From NCBI GenBank assembly GCA_014239735.1, contig JAAZYI010000014.1, positions 1 to 64,000 on the forward strand: a DNA stretch of 64,000 nucleotides, written 5' to 3'. The position numbers and the translations under genes are program-made. Below the pieces are notes generated by a model that had not been told where the DNA came from, searched no databases, and saw nothing but the letters and a program-made list of their open reading frames with translations. This DNA is from Dehalococcoidia bacterium (GTDB lineage: Bacteria > Chloroflexota > Dehalococcoidia > Lucifugimonadales > Lucifugimonadaceae). Of the stretch, positions 9,323 to 17,888 are shown in pieces (positions within the stretch are counted from its first letter, which is position 1; each line of letters opens with the position of its first letter).

Positions 9323-10313
9323 ATTAAATAGAAAGTTAACTGACTTAAGAATTTCTGTAACTGATAGGTGCAATTTTAGGTGCAGATACTGTATGCCTGA
9401 AGAACTTTACGGAGAAGCTTATGAGTTTTTAAAAAGAGACCAGGTATTGTCTTTTGAAGAGATAGTTAGGCTGACTAAAATATTTATTAAGCTTGGTATA
9501 AATAAGGTGAGGCTTACTGGAGGTGAGCCTTTAGTAAGAAAGGATATTGAAAAATTAGTTTCATCAATTTCAAGCCTAGATAATAGTATTGATTTAGCAA
9601 TGACAACCAATGGATATCTTCTTGATAAATTTGCACATATTTTATTTGATTCTGGACTAAGAAGATTAACAATTAGCCTAGATTCATTGGATAACGACAT
9701 CTTTCAAAAAATGAGTGGTAAAAAGTTTGACATTAAGGATGTCTTAGCAGGAATAGGTAGTGCTAAAGATGCTGGATTTGAAAAAATAAAAATTAATACA
9801 GTAATCAAAAAGGGAATCAATGATAAGGGAATAATTGATTTAGTTGATTACTGTAAGCAAGAGGGACATATTTTGAGGTTTATAGAATATATGGATGTTG
9901 GAACATTGAATTCTTGGAATAGGAAATCCGTTGTTGATTCAGAGAAGATAATAGATATAATTTCTAAGAAATATTCAATTCACCCAATCAAGAAGAATTA
10001 TTCATCTGAAGTTGCAGATAGATACCAATTTGATGATGGAGGAGAGTTAGGATTTATTTCATCAATATCTAATCCTTTTTGTATGTCGTGCACAAGATCT
10101 AGAATTACTGCTGATGGAAAATTTGTGACCTGCCTTTTCTCAAATAAGGGGTTAGATTTGAAGAGATATTTAAGAAGCAAAGCAACAGATGAAGATATTT
10201 TAAATTTGATTTCAGAGAGTTGGTTAATTCGCGATGATCAGTATTCGTTAGACAGGTCTTTAGAAAAAGGAAAAGTTAAGAATAAAATCGAAATGTTTCA
10301 GTTGGGGGGCTAA
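9312..10313 (+). CDS. moaA: GTP 3',8-cyclase MoaA
   Basis: This radical-SAM enzyme starts molybdenum-cofactor synthesis by rearranging GTP to 3',8-cyclo-GTP. It has 333 residues, the normal length. The radical-SAM cluster motif CNFRCRYC lies near residue 20 after LRISVTD. The SAM-binding TGGEPLVR motif, the second 4Fe-4S site (FCMSCTRSRITADGKFVTC) and the essential C-terminal Gly-Gly (QLGG) are all visible. It overlaps rdgB by 11 bases and meets the convergent fbp gene in a four-base overlap. Its pathway partner MoaC is fused to RNase HI at 12541. Confidence 0.96.
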   Translation: MQDKLNRKLTDLRISVTDRCNFRCRYCMPEELYGEAYEFLKRDQVLSFEEIVRLTKIFIKLGINKVRLTGGEPLVRKDIEKLVSSISSLDNSIDLAMTTNGYLLDKFAHILFDSGLRRLTISLDSLDNDIFQKMSGKKFDIKDVLAGIGSAKDAGFEKIKINTVIKKGINDKGIIDLVDYCKQEGHILRFIEYMDVGTLNSWNRKSVVDSEKIIDIISKKYSIHPIKKNYSSEVADRYQFDDGGELGFISSISNPFCMSCTRSRITADGKFVTCLFSNKGLDLKRYLRSKATDEDILNLISESWLIRDDQYSLDRSLEKGKVKNKIEMFQLGG

Positions 10314-11530
10314 TCTTCCATTGGATTATCAATCAGACCATTTTTAACTGACAGAAAGGCATTGTCTAAAGCCTTCTTGTTAACATAGTTGGGCATAACT
10401 ATGCTCTTCTCCCACCTTAAGATCGTTGCTCTTGATACTCCTACTTTATTACCAAATTTAGTTCTAGAAAGATTTAGTGATTTCCTAAGATTTATTATTG
10501 AATTTGAAGTCCATTTAAAAATTGGAGTTATTTCGGTATTTTCCTTAATTTCCTTCTTCCCTGTAGCCATATGTTCTAGGAAATTATTAACGTCAGATTT
10601 CGAACCTATTATTAGAGAAGTTCTTTGATGGAAATCATTTGGCTCTATATCTAGTATCTCTTTTTCAAGATCAACAGCACTACCTCCAGCTGATGTAAAA
10701 ATAAGTGCAAATGGGTTTGCTTCATACATTAGCCTAAGCTTTCCATTCCGATTATTCTTATCTGAAGGGTAAACAAATATGCCTCCATTAATTAGGGTTC
10801 TGTGAGCATCAGCAACTAGAGATCCGACATATCTTAATTTTTTATTTTTTGTTGAGGTTCCACTCGGGTTCTTAGTATTAAGTAACCATTTCTTAATTTT
10901 ACTATCCCAAAGACTAAAATTTCCTTCATTTACTGAGTAGATTGATCCTTTTTCTGGAACTTTAATTTCTGATCTTGATAAAAAATAGTCATTTTTTTTT
11001 GGATCGAGGGTAAATTCTGTAACTTTATTATTTACGCATATTATAAATATGTCCGAAGGCCCATAAAGGGAATATCCAGCACTTATGTAATATCTGCCTG
11101 ATTTGATAAAACTAGATTTTCCGTAATCTGTATTCCTGATAATCCCAAAAATTGTCCCTATAGGCATATTAACGCTAATATTGCTTGATCCGTCTAAAGG
11201 GTCTGCTACTACCATAAATCTAGCGCTTAAATTAAATATTTTTGGATCTTTTAATTCTTCGCTTGCATATCCAGCGCATGATGAATTTTTTGACAAGACA
11301 CCAACTAGCTTGTCGTTAGAAATCTGATCTAATATTTGTACCTCTTCACCTTGTACATTAGTTTTTTCTAATGAACCTCTGATTTGTTTTAATCCAGTTA
11401 CTCTTGTATCCATTGCAATAAGTTTTGTTGCATCTGCAATTGAGTTGATAACGCTTATAAGTTCATCATTCTCTTCATTGTTATCTTTTAATTCAGATTT
11501 AAGATAACTCTCTAGGTTTATATTTCTCAT
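10310..11530 (-). CDS. fbp: Class I fructose-1,6-bisphosphatase with C-terminal helix-turn-helix domain
   Basis: FBPase hydrolyses fructose-1,6-bisphosphate to fructose-6-phosphate in gluconeogenesis. Residues 1 to about 330 are a class I FBPase with the metal motif DPLDGSSN, ASEELKDP, the substrate region GSLVADAHRTLINGG and YEANPFALIFTSAGG. The last 75 or so residues are extra: SIINLRKSLNLSRTKFGNKV followed by GVSRATILRWEK reads as an XRE/Cro-type helix-turn-helix. I know of no common family with this fusion. The ATG at 11530 is used here; an in-frame TTG at 11548 would add six residues and neither has a well-placed ribosome-binding site. It is divergent from the aldolase gene, 80 bases away. 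Confidence 0.9.
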   Translation of the reverse strand: MRNINLESYLKSELKDNNEENDELISVINSIADATKLIAMDTRVTGLKQIRGSLEKTNVQGEEVQILDQISNDKLVGVLSKNSSCAGYASEELKDPKIFNLSARFMVVADPLDGSSNISVNMPIGTIFGIIRNTDYGKSSFIKSGRYYISAGYSLYGPSDIFIICVNNKVTEFTLDPKKNDYFLSRSEIKVPEKGSIYSVNEGNFSLWDSKIKKWLLNTKNPSGTSTKNKKLRYVGSLVADAHRTLINGGIFVYPSDKNNRNGKLRLMYEANPFALIFTSAGGSAVDLEKEILDIEPNDFHQRTSLIIGSKSDVNNFLEHMATGKKEIKENTEITPIFKWTSNSIINLRKSLNLSRTKFGNKVGVSRATILRWEKSIVMPNYVNKKALDNAFLSVKNGLIDNPMED

Positions 11531-11610
11531 TCCTTGTCTTGGGCACAATTTGTCTTATATATTAAAGTTAAACTATATTTCTGAATAATGCATCTAGTAA
11601 GAGGTAATGG

Positions 11611-12531
11611 ATGAAAGCAACAGACAGAGTTAACGAAATACTTTCTTGGTATCAGCATGAAAACTCGGGCACCCTAGAAAACATTGAAAGATTATTGATG
11701 TCAGGTTATTTGTCCGGTACTGGCAAGTTAGTGATATTGCCTGTAGATCAAGGCTTTGAGCATGGCCCAGCAAAATCTTTTGCGCCTAATCCTGAAGGAT
11801 ACGACCCAGAATATCATTTTAAATTTGGGATTGAAGCCGGATGCAATGCTTATGCTGCGCCTCTTGGTTTTTTAGAGCATGGTGCTAAAAAATATGCTGA
11901 TAAAATCCCATTGATACTTAAGTTAAATAATTCTGATTCATTATATTCAGGTGACCCAACACAAACTATGACTTCAACTGTTGAGGATGCTGCAAGAATA
12001 GGTTGTGTAGCTGTTGGTTTTTCTATATATCCAGGATCAAATTCTTCTCCTCAAATGTATAGTGAATTAAGAGAGATAACTAGAAAAGCTAAGTCAAAAG
12101 GATTGGCAGTAGTAGTATGGAGTTATCCAAGAGGAGGGGCATTGAAAAAAGAAGATGAGACTGCTATAGATGTAGTTGCGTATGCTGCTCATATAGCGGC
12201 CCAAATGGGGGCAAACATTATAAAGATAAAGCCTCCCAGTGATTATATAAGCAATGATGAAATGAAAGCTGTATATGAGAAAAATAATATTCCAACTTCT
12301 ACCTTGCCTGATAGAATTGCTCATTGTATAAAATCTTCATTTAATGGAAAAAGAATAGTAATTTTTTCAGGTGGACCTGCAAAAGGAACCGATGAAATAA
12401 TGAAAGAAATAAAAGAGATATCTGCCGGTGGAGGCTTTGGTTCAATAGTAGGAAGAAATTCTTTTCAAAGGCCTTTTGATGAAGGCATTTCATTGATGAA
12501 AGACATCATGAATATTTATAAAGACAGTTAA
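11611..12531 (+). CDS. fbaB: Class I fructose-bisphosphate aldolase (DhnA/FbaB type)
   Basis: This enzyme cleaves or forms fructose-1,6-bisphosphate through a Schiff-base lysine. The 306 residues belong to the archaeal/bacterial DhnA-type class I family: LVILPVDQGFEHGP near residue 45, the barrel strand ANIIKIKPPSDYI with the likely Schiff-base lysine, and the phosphate loop IVIFSGGPAKGTDE. It lies divergently next to fbp, its gluconeogenic partner. The 80-base shared region holds a direct repeat TTGTCTT (11534-11540 and 11550-11556) that could be an operator. The RNase HI-MoaC gene follows after nine bases. Confidence 0.93.
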   Translation: MKATDRVNEILSWYQHENSGTLENIERLLMSGYLSGTGKLVILPVDQGFEHGPAKSFAPNPEGYDPEYHFKFGIEAGCNAYAAPLGFLEHGAKKYADKIPLILKLNNSDSLYSGDPTQTMTSTVEDAARIGCVAVGFSIYPGSNSSPQMYSELREITRKAKSKGLAVVVWSYPRGGALKKEDETAIDVVAYAAHIAAQMGANIIKIKPPSDYISNDEMKAVYEKNNIPTSTLPDRIAHCIKSSFNGKRIVIFSGGPAKGTDEIMKEIKEISAGGGFGSIVGRNSFQRPFDEGISLMKDIMNIYKDS

Positions 12532-12540
12532 TTTATTTAG

Positions 12541-13416
12541 ATGATAACAATTTATACAGATGGGGCATGCTCGGGAAATCCAGGATTAGGCGGATGGGGA
12601 GCTGTCATAATAAAAGAAAATGGCGAGGAAAGTTATTTCTCTGGATCTCAGGAGGATACGACAAATAATCGTATGGAAATTCAAGCTGTAATTGAAGGCT
12701 TAGAAAATTCAAATCCTAATGAAGAAATAAGAATTTTTTCTGACAGTACCTATGTAATAAATACTCTAACAAAAAATTGGAAAAGAAATGCTAACCATGA
12801 CTTATGGTCAAAATTAGATAATTTGGTTAGAGGTAGAAATATTAAATGGAATTGGGTTAAGGGTCATTCTGGTGATAAATATAATGATCTTGCAGACGAA
12901 CTAGCTGTAAAAGCTGTCGATTCTAAAAAAAAAGTAACCCAAAATAACCTAACTCATATCGATGATTCTGGAAAGCTTAAGATGGTTGATGTTTCTGAAA
13001 AAGAAATATCTGAGAGATTGGCTATTGTTCAAGGTTTTGTTGTGATGCAAAAGGAAACATTAGAAATAATTAAACAAGGAGAGCTGGATAAAGGAGATAT
13101 AATAACTCTTGCTAGAACAGCAGGAATAACAGGCGCAAAATCTACTCCTACACTAATTCCTTTATGTCATACAATACCACTTTCTGAGATAAAAATTGAA
13201 ATAGAATTTGAGGATAATTTGCCTGGGCTAAGGGTCACATGTACTACAAGAGCTGAATGGAAAACAGGAGTAGAGATTGAAGCATTTAATGGGGTATCTA
13301 TTGCATGCGTGACAATCTATGATATGTGCAAGGCTATAGATAGGTCGGCTTATATTTCAGATGTAAAATTAATAAAGAAATATGGTGGTAAATCAGGATT
13401 ATTCGTAAGAGAATAA
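12541..13416 (+). CDS. Ribonuclease HI fused to MoaC (cyclic pyranopterin monophosphate synthase)
   Basis: This 291-residue protein joins two complete enzymes. Residues 1 to about 135 are RNase HI: YTDGACSGNPGLGGWGAV with the first Asp, NNRMEIQAVIEGL with the Glu, FSDSTYVINTL and DLADELAVKA with the remaining acids, all four metal ligands present. From about 137 the sequence is MoaC (KMVDVSEKEISERLA), with ITGAKSTPTLIPLCHTIPLS, YDMCKAIDRSA and the catalytic lysines in LIKKYGGKSG. MoaC converts 3',8-cyclo-GTP to cyclic pyranopterin monophosphate after MoaA (9312). The reading frame is continuous with no stop or start at the joint, so a frameshift artefact is unlikely. The two activities are unrelated. 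Confidence 0.93.
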   Translation: MITIYTDGACSGNPGLGGWGAVIIKENGEESYFSGSQEDTTNNRMEIQAVIEGLENSNPNEEIRIFSDSTYVINTLTKNWKRNANHDLWSKLDNLVRGRNIKWNWVKGHSGDKYNDLADELAVKAVDSKKKVTQNNLTHIDDSGKLKMVDVSEKEISERLAIVQGFVVMQKETLEIIKQGELDKGDIITLARTAGITGAKSTPTLIPLCHTIPLSEIKIEIEFEDNLPGLRVTCTTRAEWKTGVEIEAFNGVSIACVTIYDMCKAIDRSAYISDVKLIKKYGGKSGLFVRE

Positions 13417-13425
13417 ATTATTTTT

Positions 13426-13454
13426 TTGACACTCAAATCTACAAGACGTAAAGT
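13426..13454 (+). promoter_or_regulatory. Sigma-70-type promoter for tRNA-Met
   Basis: A perfect -35 box TTGACA (13426-13431) is followed by a 17-base spacer and TAAAGT (13449-13454), a four-of-six match to the -10 consensus. The tRNA begins 12 bases later, which fits a short leader. Confidence 0.65.
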
Positions 13455-13465
13455 ATTTTATCGTT

Positions 13466-13541
13466 GGCAACGTAGCTCAGGGGTTAGAGCGGGGTCTTCA
13501 TAAGGCCTAGGTCCGAGGTTCAAATCCTCGCGTTGCCACCA
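13466..13541 (+). tRNA. tRNA-Met (CAU), elongator type
   Basis: The 76-base cloverleaf has a fully paired acceptor stem (GGCAACG/CGTTGCC), D stem GCTC/GAGC, anticodon stem GGGTC/GGCCT with loop TTCATAA, T stem CGAGG/CCTCG with loop TTCAAAT, and an encoded CCA. The paired first acceptor position argues against an initiator tRNA. A CAU anticodon could also be the Ile2 (lysidine-modified) type, but the overall sequence resembles elongator Met. Confidence 0.9.
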
Positions 13542-13564
13542 CTATATTACGAAAGTTTGTAGAG

Positions 13565-15052
13565 TTAACTGATTAACTTGATTATTCTTTCAGTTATTCT
13601 TTCTGACGAAAGCTTATTAAAGAACCCTGCAAAATTATTTTTTATTTTATGCCTGCCTGATGACTTTAAGTCAGGATTATTTAGGTAAGAATTAATTTCA
13701 TTATCCAAAGATATAAAATCTTCAACAATTGTTGTCCCATCCATTGATGTAAGTTTTTGGTAATGGTCAACGTTATATCTATTTTTTACTGATAAGTTAC
13801 TATCCACTTCTATGTCACCATCAAAAGAGATATTAATTACAGGAGTATTTGTGCATGAGGAGTCGATGGCAAATGTGCTCTGCCCGCATATAGCTAATTT
13901 ACTTCTTTTCAGAAGAAGATTAACTTTTATCATGTCTTCTCTAAAGTCATTAGGATTAAATTCAGACAGATCAGGGGACTTGAACAACCTAACAAAGGGA
14001 TAATCATTAAATTCTTTAAACCTTTCATTGAAGTTAATGTCATAAGGATGAGACCTAAGAATTAAATTTATTTTTTTATGGTGATATTTTCCTAAAGCAA
14101 TATTTTCACAAATATGATGAATAATTGATTCTTCACCAATTCCTCTATGAGATCGATTTGTAGCAAAGAAAATTAATTCAGAATCATCGTCTAGTAAAAA
14201 TTCTTTTTTTGGGCTATTGATATTAAAATAATCAGTGAGATTTTTTTCATTAGTTTCATTAAAGAAATAATAATCAAACTGGGGAGAACCGACTTCAAAT
14301 ATTTTATTTTTTGGCATTTTATGGAATTCTTCCAATTCTGTTCTCATTATTGGATTCCAAACCCAATATTCATCTAAATCAGGTACTACAGGACCATTTT
14401 TTGTTAAGTGATCCCATGTCCTGACGTTTCCTGCAATTTTTATATTTAGTTTTTTTGCAGCCGAAACATAATCAAAGCTTATAGGAGACTGTATGTCACC
14501 TAATAAAAGCAAATCGGGTTTAATTTCTTTTAAATGTTTGTTTATCTGTGGATTCCTAGAAGTTAAAGAAGTGGACATAAATCTTAATATTATTTTAAGA
14601 ATAAATTTCGACTTAGGAAAAGGGAAGCCAAGATATTTTGGCCATACGTCGGTTTTCCATAAAAATTTATCCTTAATCTTTAATTTGGTTATTTCTTTAT
14701 ATCTCTTATGTGTAATGAAATTATTTATTTCATTGAATCTATAAGTAGCACTTTTATGCAAAAAATTATTTTTTAGATACCAAATAAATCTTGATGTGAG
14801 TGATTTTGGACTATCCATTAATGGAATAAAAATCATATTGTAATTACCCTCAAAATAATTTTTGAGTGATTTGAAATATCTTGATGATATTGGGTTACTT
14901 TCAACACCAGCAATGTATATAGTTATTTTTTCTTTGACAGAAATTTGTTGTAGATTTTCAATTAAAGGCGATGAAAAAAAATTTCTGGAAACAAAAAAAT
15001 TTCCTGGAACTATGATAATTTTTTTTATTTTTTTATTGGTTTCTGATTGCAT
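13565..15052 (-). CDS. Probable surface-polymer glycosyl/glycerophosphotransferase
   Basis: This 495-residue soluble protein has no signal peptide. It resembles the gene at 29602 in order and motifs: RTWDHLTKNGP, then DEYWVWNPIMRTELEEFHKM, KIFEVGSPQFDYYF, and a C-terminal half ending in AICGQSTFAIDSSCTNTPVI. That layout (two Rossmann-like halves, with a nucleotide-sugar site in the second) is typical of GT-B enzymes and CDP-glycerol glycerophosphotransferases. The donor and acceptor cannot be named. It is divergent from a CDP-alcohol phosphatidyltransferase-like gene (15132) and AT-rich, as surface-polysaccharide genes often are. Confidence 0.6.
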   Translation of the reverse strand: MQSETNKKIKKIIIVPGNFFVSRNFFSSPLIENLQQISVKEKITIYIAGVESNPISSRYFKSLKNYFEGNYNMIFIPLMDSPKSLTSRFIWYLKNNFLHKSATYRFNEINNFITHKRYKEITKLKIKDKFLWKTDVWPKYLGFPFPKSKFILKIILRFMSTSLTSRNPQINKHLKEIKPDLLLLGDIQSPISFDYVSAAKKLNIKIAGNVRTWDHLTKNGPVVPDLDEYWVWNPIMRTELEEFHKMPKNKIFEVGSPQFDYYFFNETNEKNLTDYFNINSPKKEFLLDDDSELIFFATNRSHRGIGEESIIHHICENIALGKYHHKKINLILRSHPYDINFNERFKEFNDYPFVRLFKSPDLSEFNPNDFREDMIKVNLLLKRSKLAICGQSTFAIDSSCTNTPVINISFDGDIEVDSNLSVKNRYNVDHYQKLTSMDGTTIVEDFISLDNEINSYLNNPDLKSSGRHKIKNNFAGFFNKLSSERITERIIKLIS

Positions 15053-15131
15053 TAGCTATTTCATAGGATAATCAAATTTTAATTTATCTAAAAGAGTTGA
15101 TATCATTCATTGATCAAAAGCAGGTGCAATA

Positions 15132-15866
15132 ATGTCAATAATAAATAAAATTTATCCAGTAGAGATAAGAAATCGAGAGATATTAAGTCCTGCAGTGATT
15201 TTAATCAGGATTATTTCTCTACCATTATTTTTTGTATCAGTTTTATTTAGATTTAGTCCGAATTTTATATCTTTTATATCTTTTATAACCTTGATTCTTT
15301 CAGGAATTTTTGCCTCTTTAGGAGAATTTTTTATTTCAAGCATCTTTATGCATCTTACTCTTTCTTTAGATTGTGTGGATGGGCAAATAGCAAGATACAA
15401 GGATAAAAAAAGTATTTTAGGCCAAAAATTGGAATCTATGCATGGAGATCTTACATTAATAATATACCCTTTAAGTGTAGCAATAGGATTATTTAGTTCA
15501 GAGTTAATTTCTATTTGGGTAGTTTTGTTAACAGCACTATCATCCTCAATTTATGTTAATTGGAGGGGTGTTTTAAGTTTATCTTCTATAAATGATGATC
15601 CTAGCGATTTAACATTTCTTAAAAAGATTATTTATTCTCAGCAGAAGCCAAATGAGAATATTAGAGATAAATCTTTTATAGGAAAGATCTTATTTATATT
15701 AAGGATGAATACAGCTACTCAAGCAGGAATCCCATTTTATTTGATTGTAATATTTTTATTTTTCTCTCCATCTAGTGCAGTACTTCCGTTGCAGATGCTA
15801 ATAATATCTCAGTTATTTATAGGCTTAGCATTATTAGTTGGCAAAGTCATTATGAAGAGTGAATAA
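15132..15866 (+). CDS. CDP-alcohol phosphatidyltransferase-family membrane protein
   Basis: This family moves a phosphoalcohol between CMP and a lipid or sugar-alcohol acceptor in the membrane. The 244 residues include about six hydrophobic segments and the start of the signature motif, DCVDGQIARYKDKKSILGQ. The family pattern continues Gx3Dx3D, but here the third acidic position is Glu (GQKLE) and the fourth is Gly followed by Asp (SMHGD). The metal site is therefore altered. The protein may act on an unusual substrate or be catalytically changed. It ends two bases from the convergent enolase-superfamily gene. Confidence 0.75.
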   Translation: MSIINKIYPVEIRNREILSPAVILIRIISLPLFFVSVLFRFSPNFISFISFITLILSGIFASLGEFFISSIFMHLTLSLDCVDGQIARYKDKKSILGQKLESMHGDLTLIIYPLSVAIGLFSSELISIWVVLLTALSSSIYVNWRGVLSLSSINDDPSDLTFLKKIIYSQQKPNENIRDKSFIGKILFILRMNTATQAGIPFYLIVIFLFFSPSSAVLPLQMLIISQLFIGLALLVGKVIMKSE

Positions 15867-15868
15867 TT

Positions 15869-17164
15869 TTATAATGAAGGACTAACCTGAAATTTTCTTA
15901 GCTTATCTTCGTCAATTTCTATACCAAGACCTGGCTTTTCACTTAATTTAAATTCACCATTTTTTGCTTCAAATTTTTCTGAAAGTATCATCGCTTTAAC
16001 TGCATGGCCTTGCTCTGAATGTTCCATAATAAGAAAATTTGGAGTATTCAATGAAAATTGTAAAGTTGCTGCAACTGATACAATTCCTCCTCCGCCAACG
16101 TGAGGGGAGACTGGGATGTTATAGAGTTGAGCTATTGATGCAATTTGCTTACCCCCAGTGAGTCCTGTGCGTGCAATATCTGGCATTGATATGTCGTATG
16201 CTCTTTTTTCAAATATCTCTCTCATTTCATATTTAGTTCTAGTCCACTCTCCATTTGCAATGGGAATATCTAGGGATCTTGATATCTCACATAGACCCGG
16301 AATATCAGTTGGATCTGAGGGTGACTCTATCCAAAGCAGATTTAATTTTTCCAGTTCTTTTCCAAGCTTTATAACATTAAATGTATCAAATCCCATATGA
16401 ACATCTATCATAATTCCTATAGAATCTCCTACTCTTTCTCTTACTTTTCTAGCAATTTCAATATCCTTTTCAAGACTTTCTTTAAGGTGCATTTTCACAA
16501 ATTTATATCCTTTGCTAACAGACCATTCTGCCTGATCAGCAACTTCTTCTGGTTCTGTTCCACCTATTCCGTTATATAAAGCAACACTTTTCCTGTGAGC
16601 ACCTCCCATGGCTTTACAGGTAGGCATATTAAGAGATTTTCCTATTGCATCCCAAATCGCAATATCAACCCCACATATCGCATCTATATAAAATCCTGTG
16701 TAATGACCTCTTTCGCGTTTTGACGAATAATTATTGTGCCAAATCGACTCAACATCGTATATATCTTTTCCAATTGTTAGAGGCTCAACAATATCTTTAA
16801 TTATTGTTGCAGTTGTATTTGGGCTTACAGGAGATTGGGCTTCACCCCAACCAATTATTCCAGTTTCTGTTTCTATTTTCACTACAGTTGTTTCATGAGA
16901 CTTTGAATAAATAGATGTGGCGGAACCCTCATCCACGTAATACTCACCCATATCTTTGATATATGTTTCGTAATTACCAAGTGATTTTGGCTCTAAATTT
17001 CTTTTTTCAACTTGATTGTATTTTTTGGTGGAATTAACTTTTGTTTTTTCAAGACCTTTAACTTCTAACATTGCTGTATTGATATTTTTTGTGTCTGCTT
17101 TTCTTCCAATATCAAAATCACTTTTTACTCTTATAGGAAAAGCCTCTATATTAACTATCTTCAT
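15869..17164 (-). CDS. Enolase-superfamily enzyme (mandelate racemase/sugar-acid dehydratase type)
   Basis: Members abstract the alpha-proton of a carboxylate to dehydrate sugar acids or racemise hydroxy acids. The 431 residues have an N-terminal capping domain and a barrel with metal ligands in MIDVHMGFD, WIESPSDP and NGEWTRTKYE, plus a C-terminal histidine loop SPHVGGGGIVS. The second-strand motif is KMH rather than the usual KxK, which argues for a dehydratase-like rather than classical racemase subgroup. About 60 residues near the N-terminus (KVNSTKKYNQVEKRNLEP) look like an insertion. Its start overlaps the phosphatase stop by four bases, so the two share an operon. Confidence 0.85.
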   Translation of the reverse strand: MKIVNIEAFPIRVKSDFDIGRKADTKNINTAMLEVKGLEKTKVNSTKKYNQVEKRNLEPKSLGNYETYIKDMGEYYVDEGSATSIYSKSHETTVVKIETETGIIGWGEAQSPVSPNTTATIIKDIVEPLTIGKDIYDVESIWHNNYSSKRERGHYTGFYIDAICGVDIAIWDAIGKSLNMPTCKAMGGAHRKSVALYNGIGGTEPEEVADQAEWSVSKGYKFVKMHLKESLEKDIEIARKVRERVGDSIGIMIDVHMGFDTFNVIKLGKELEKLNLLWIESPSDPTDIPGLCEISRSLDIPIANGEWTRTKYEMREIFEKRAYDISMPDIARTGLTGGKQIASIAQLYNIPVSPHVGGGGIVSVAATLQFSLNTPNFLIMEHSEQGHAVKAMILSEKFEAKNGEFKLSEKPGLGIEIDEDKLRKFQVSPSL

Positions 17165-17850
17165 TTATATCTCCTAGATTTTGTGTCAATAGATTCAAGG
17201 TGGCTTGAATCATTAATTCTTATTAATCTCCAGCCGTCATTATTATATTGAAATTGTGATATGGAAGTATTATCCATTGCCATCTTTTTAATAAAGCTTT
17301 GATCATATTCAAGAATTGATTGGAAATAGCATCTCAATGCCCATCCGTGCACAACTACAGCGATATTTAATTTTTTTCCAATTTTTCGCACATCAGCATT
17401 AAAAATTATTTCCTTATCGATATAATCAGCAAACCTTCTTTGCATTTCATATTCAGACTCGCCGTCCGCGGGAGAGTAATATTTTCCATTTTTACCCCAC
17501 GAAGCCTCTACATCAGAGGTCATCATTTTTGATCTCTCTTTCCCTCGCCATTTAGGAATTTGCAATTCATTTAACTTAACAGATCTTTTAGTGGGAACTG
17601 ATTTATTTCCAGATGACTGCAATAATATTTTAGCTGTTTCCATTGCCCTAGATAATTTTGAAGTGAATAATAGGTCGATGCCTATTCCTTCTCTTTTGAA
17701 TCTTTCTCCTAGATATTTTGCCTGCAATCTTCCTTTTTCAGTAAGAGGGGCATCATAATTATATCCAGCCGCCAAATTCTCTAAGACATTAGATTCTGAC
17801 TCTCCATGTCTTATAAAAAATATATTTCTATTAGCTTTGTGAATAGGCAT
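17161..17850 (-). CDS. Histidine phosphatase (phosphoglycerate mutase-like)
   Basis: This enzyme transfers phosphate through a catalytic histidine. The 229 residues show the family signature near the N-terminus (FFIRHGESESN) and the second histidine in AVVVHGWALRCYF, with an arginine in SRAMETAKILL. No signal peptide is present, so it is cytoplasmic. The substrate is unknown; family members include sugar-phosphate and nucleotide phosphatases. It overlaps the enolase-superfamily gene downstream by four bases (ATGA), which suggests a shared sugar-acid or sugar-phosphate pathway. Confidence 0.85.
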   Translation of the reverse strand: MPIHKANRNIFFIRHGESESNVLENLAAGYNYDAPLTEKGRLQAKYLGERFKREGIGIDLLFTSKLSRAMETAKILLQSSGNKSVPTKRSVKLNELQIPKWRGKERSKMMTSDVEASWGKNGKYYSPADGESEYEMQRRFADYIDKEIIFNADVRKIGKKLNIAVVVHGWALRCYFQSILEYDQSFIKKMAMDNTSISQFQYNNDGWRLIRINDSSHLESIDTKSRRYK

Positions 17851-17888
17851 ATCAGTTGAATATTAACAAATAGAATTAAGTAATCAAC

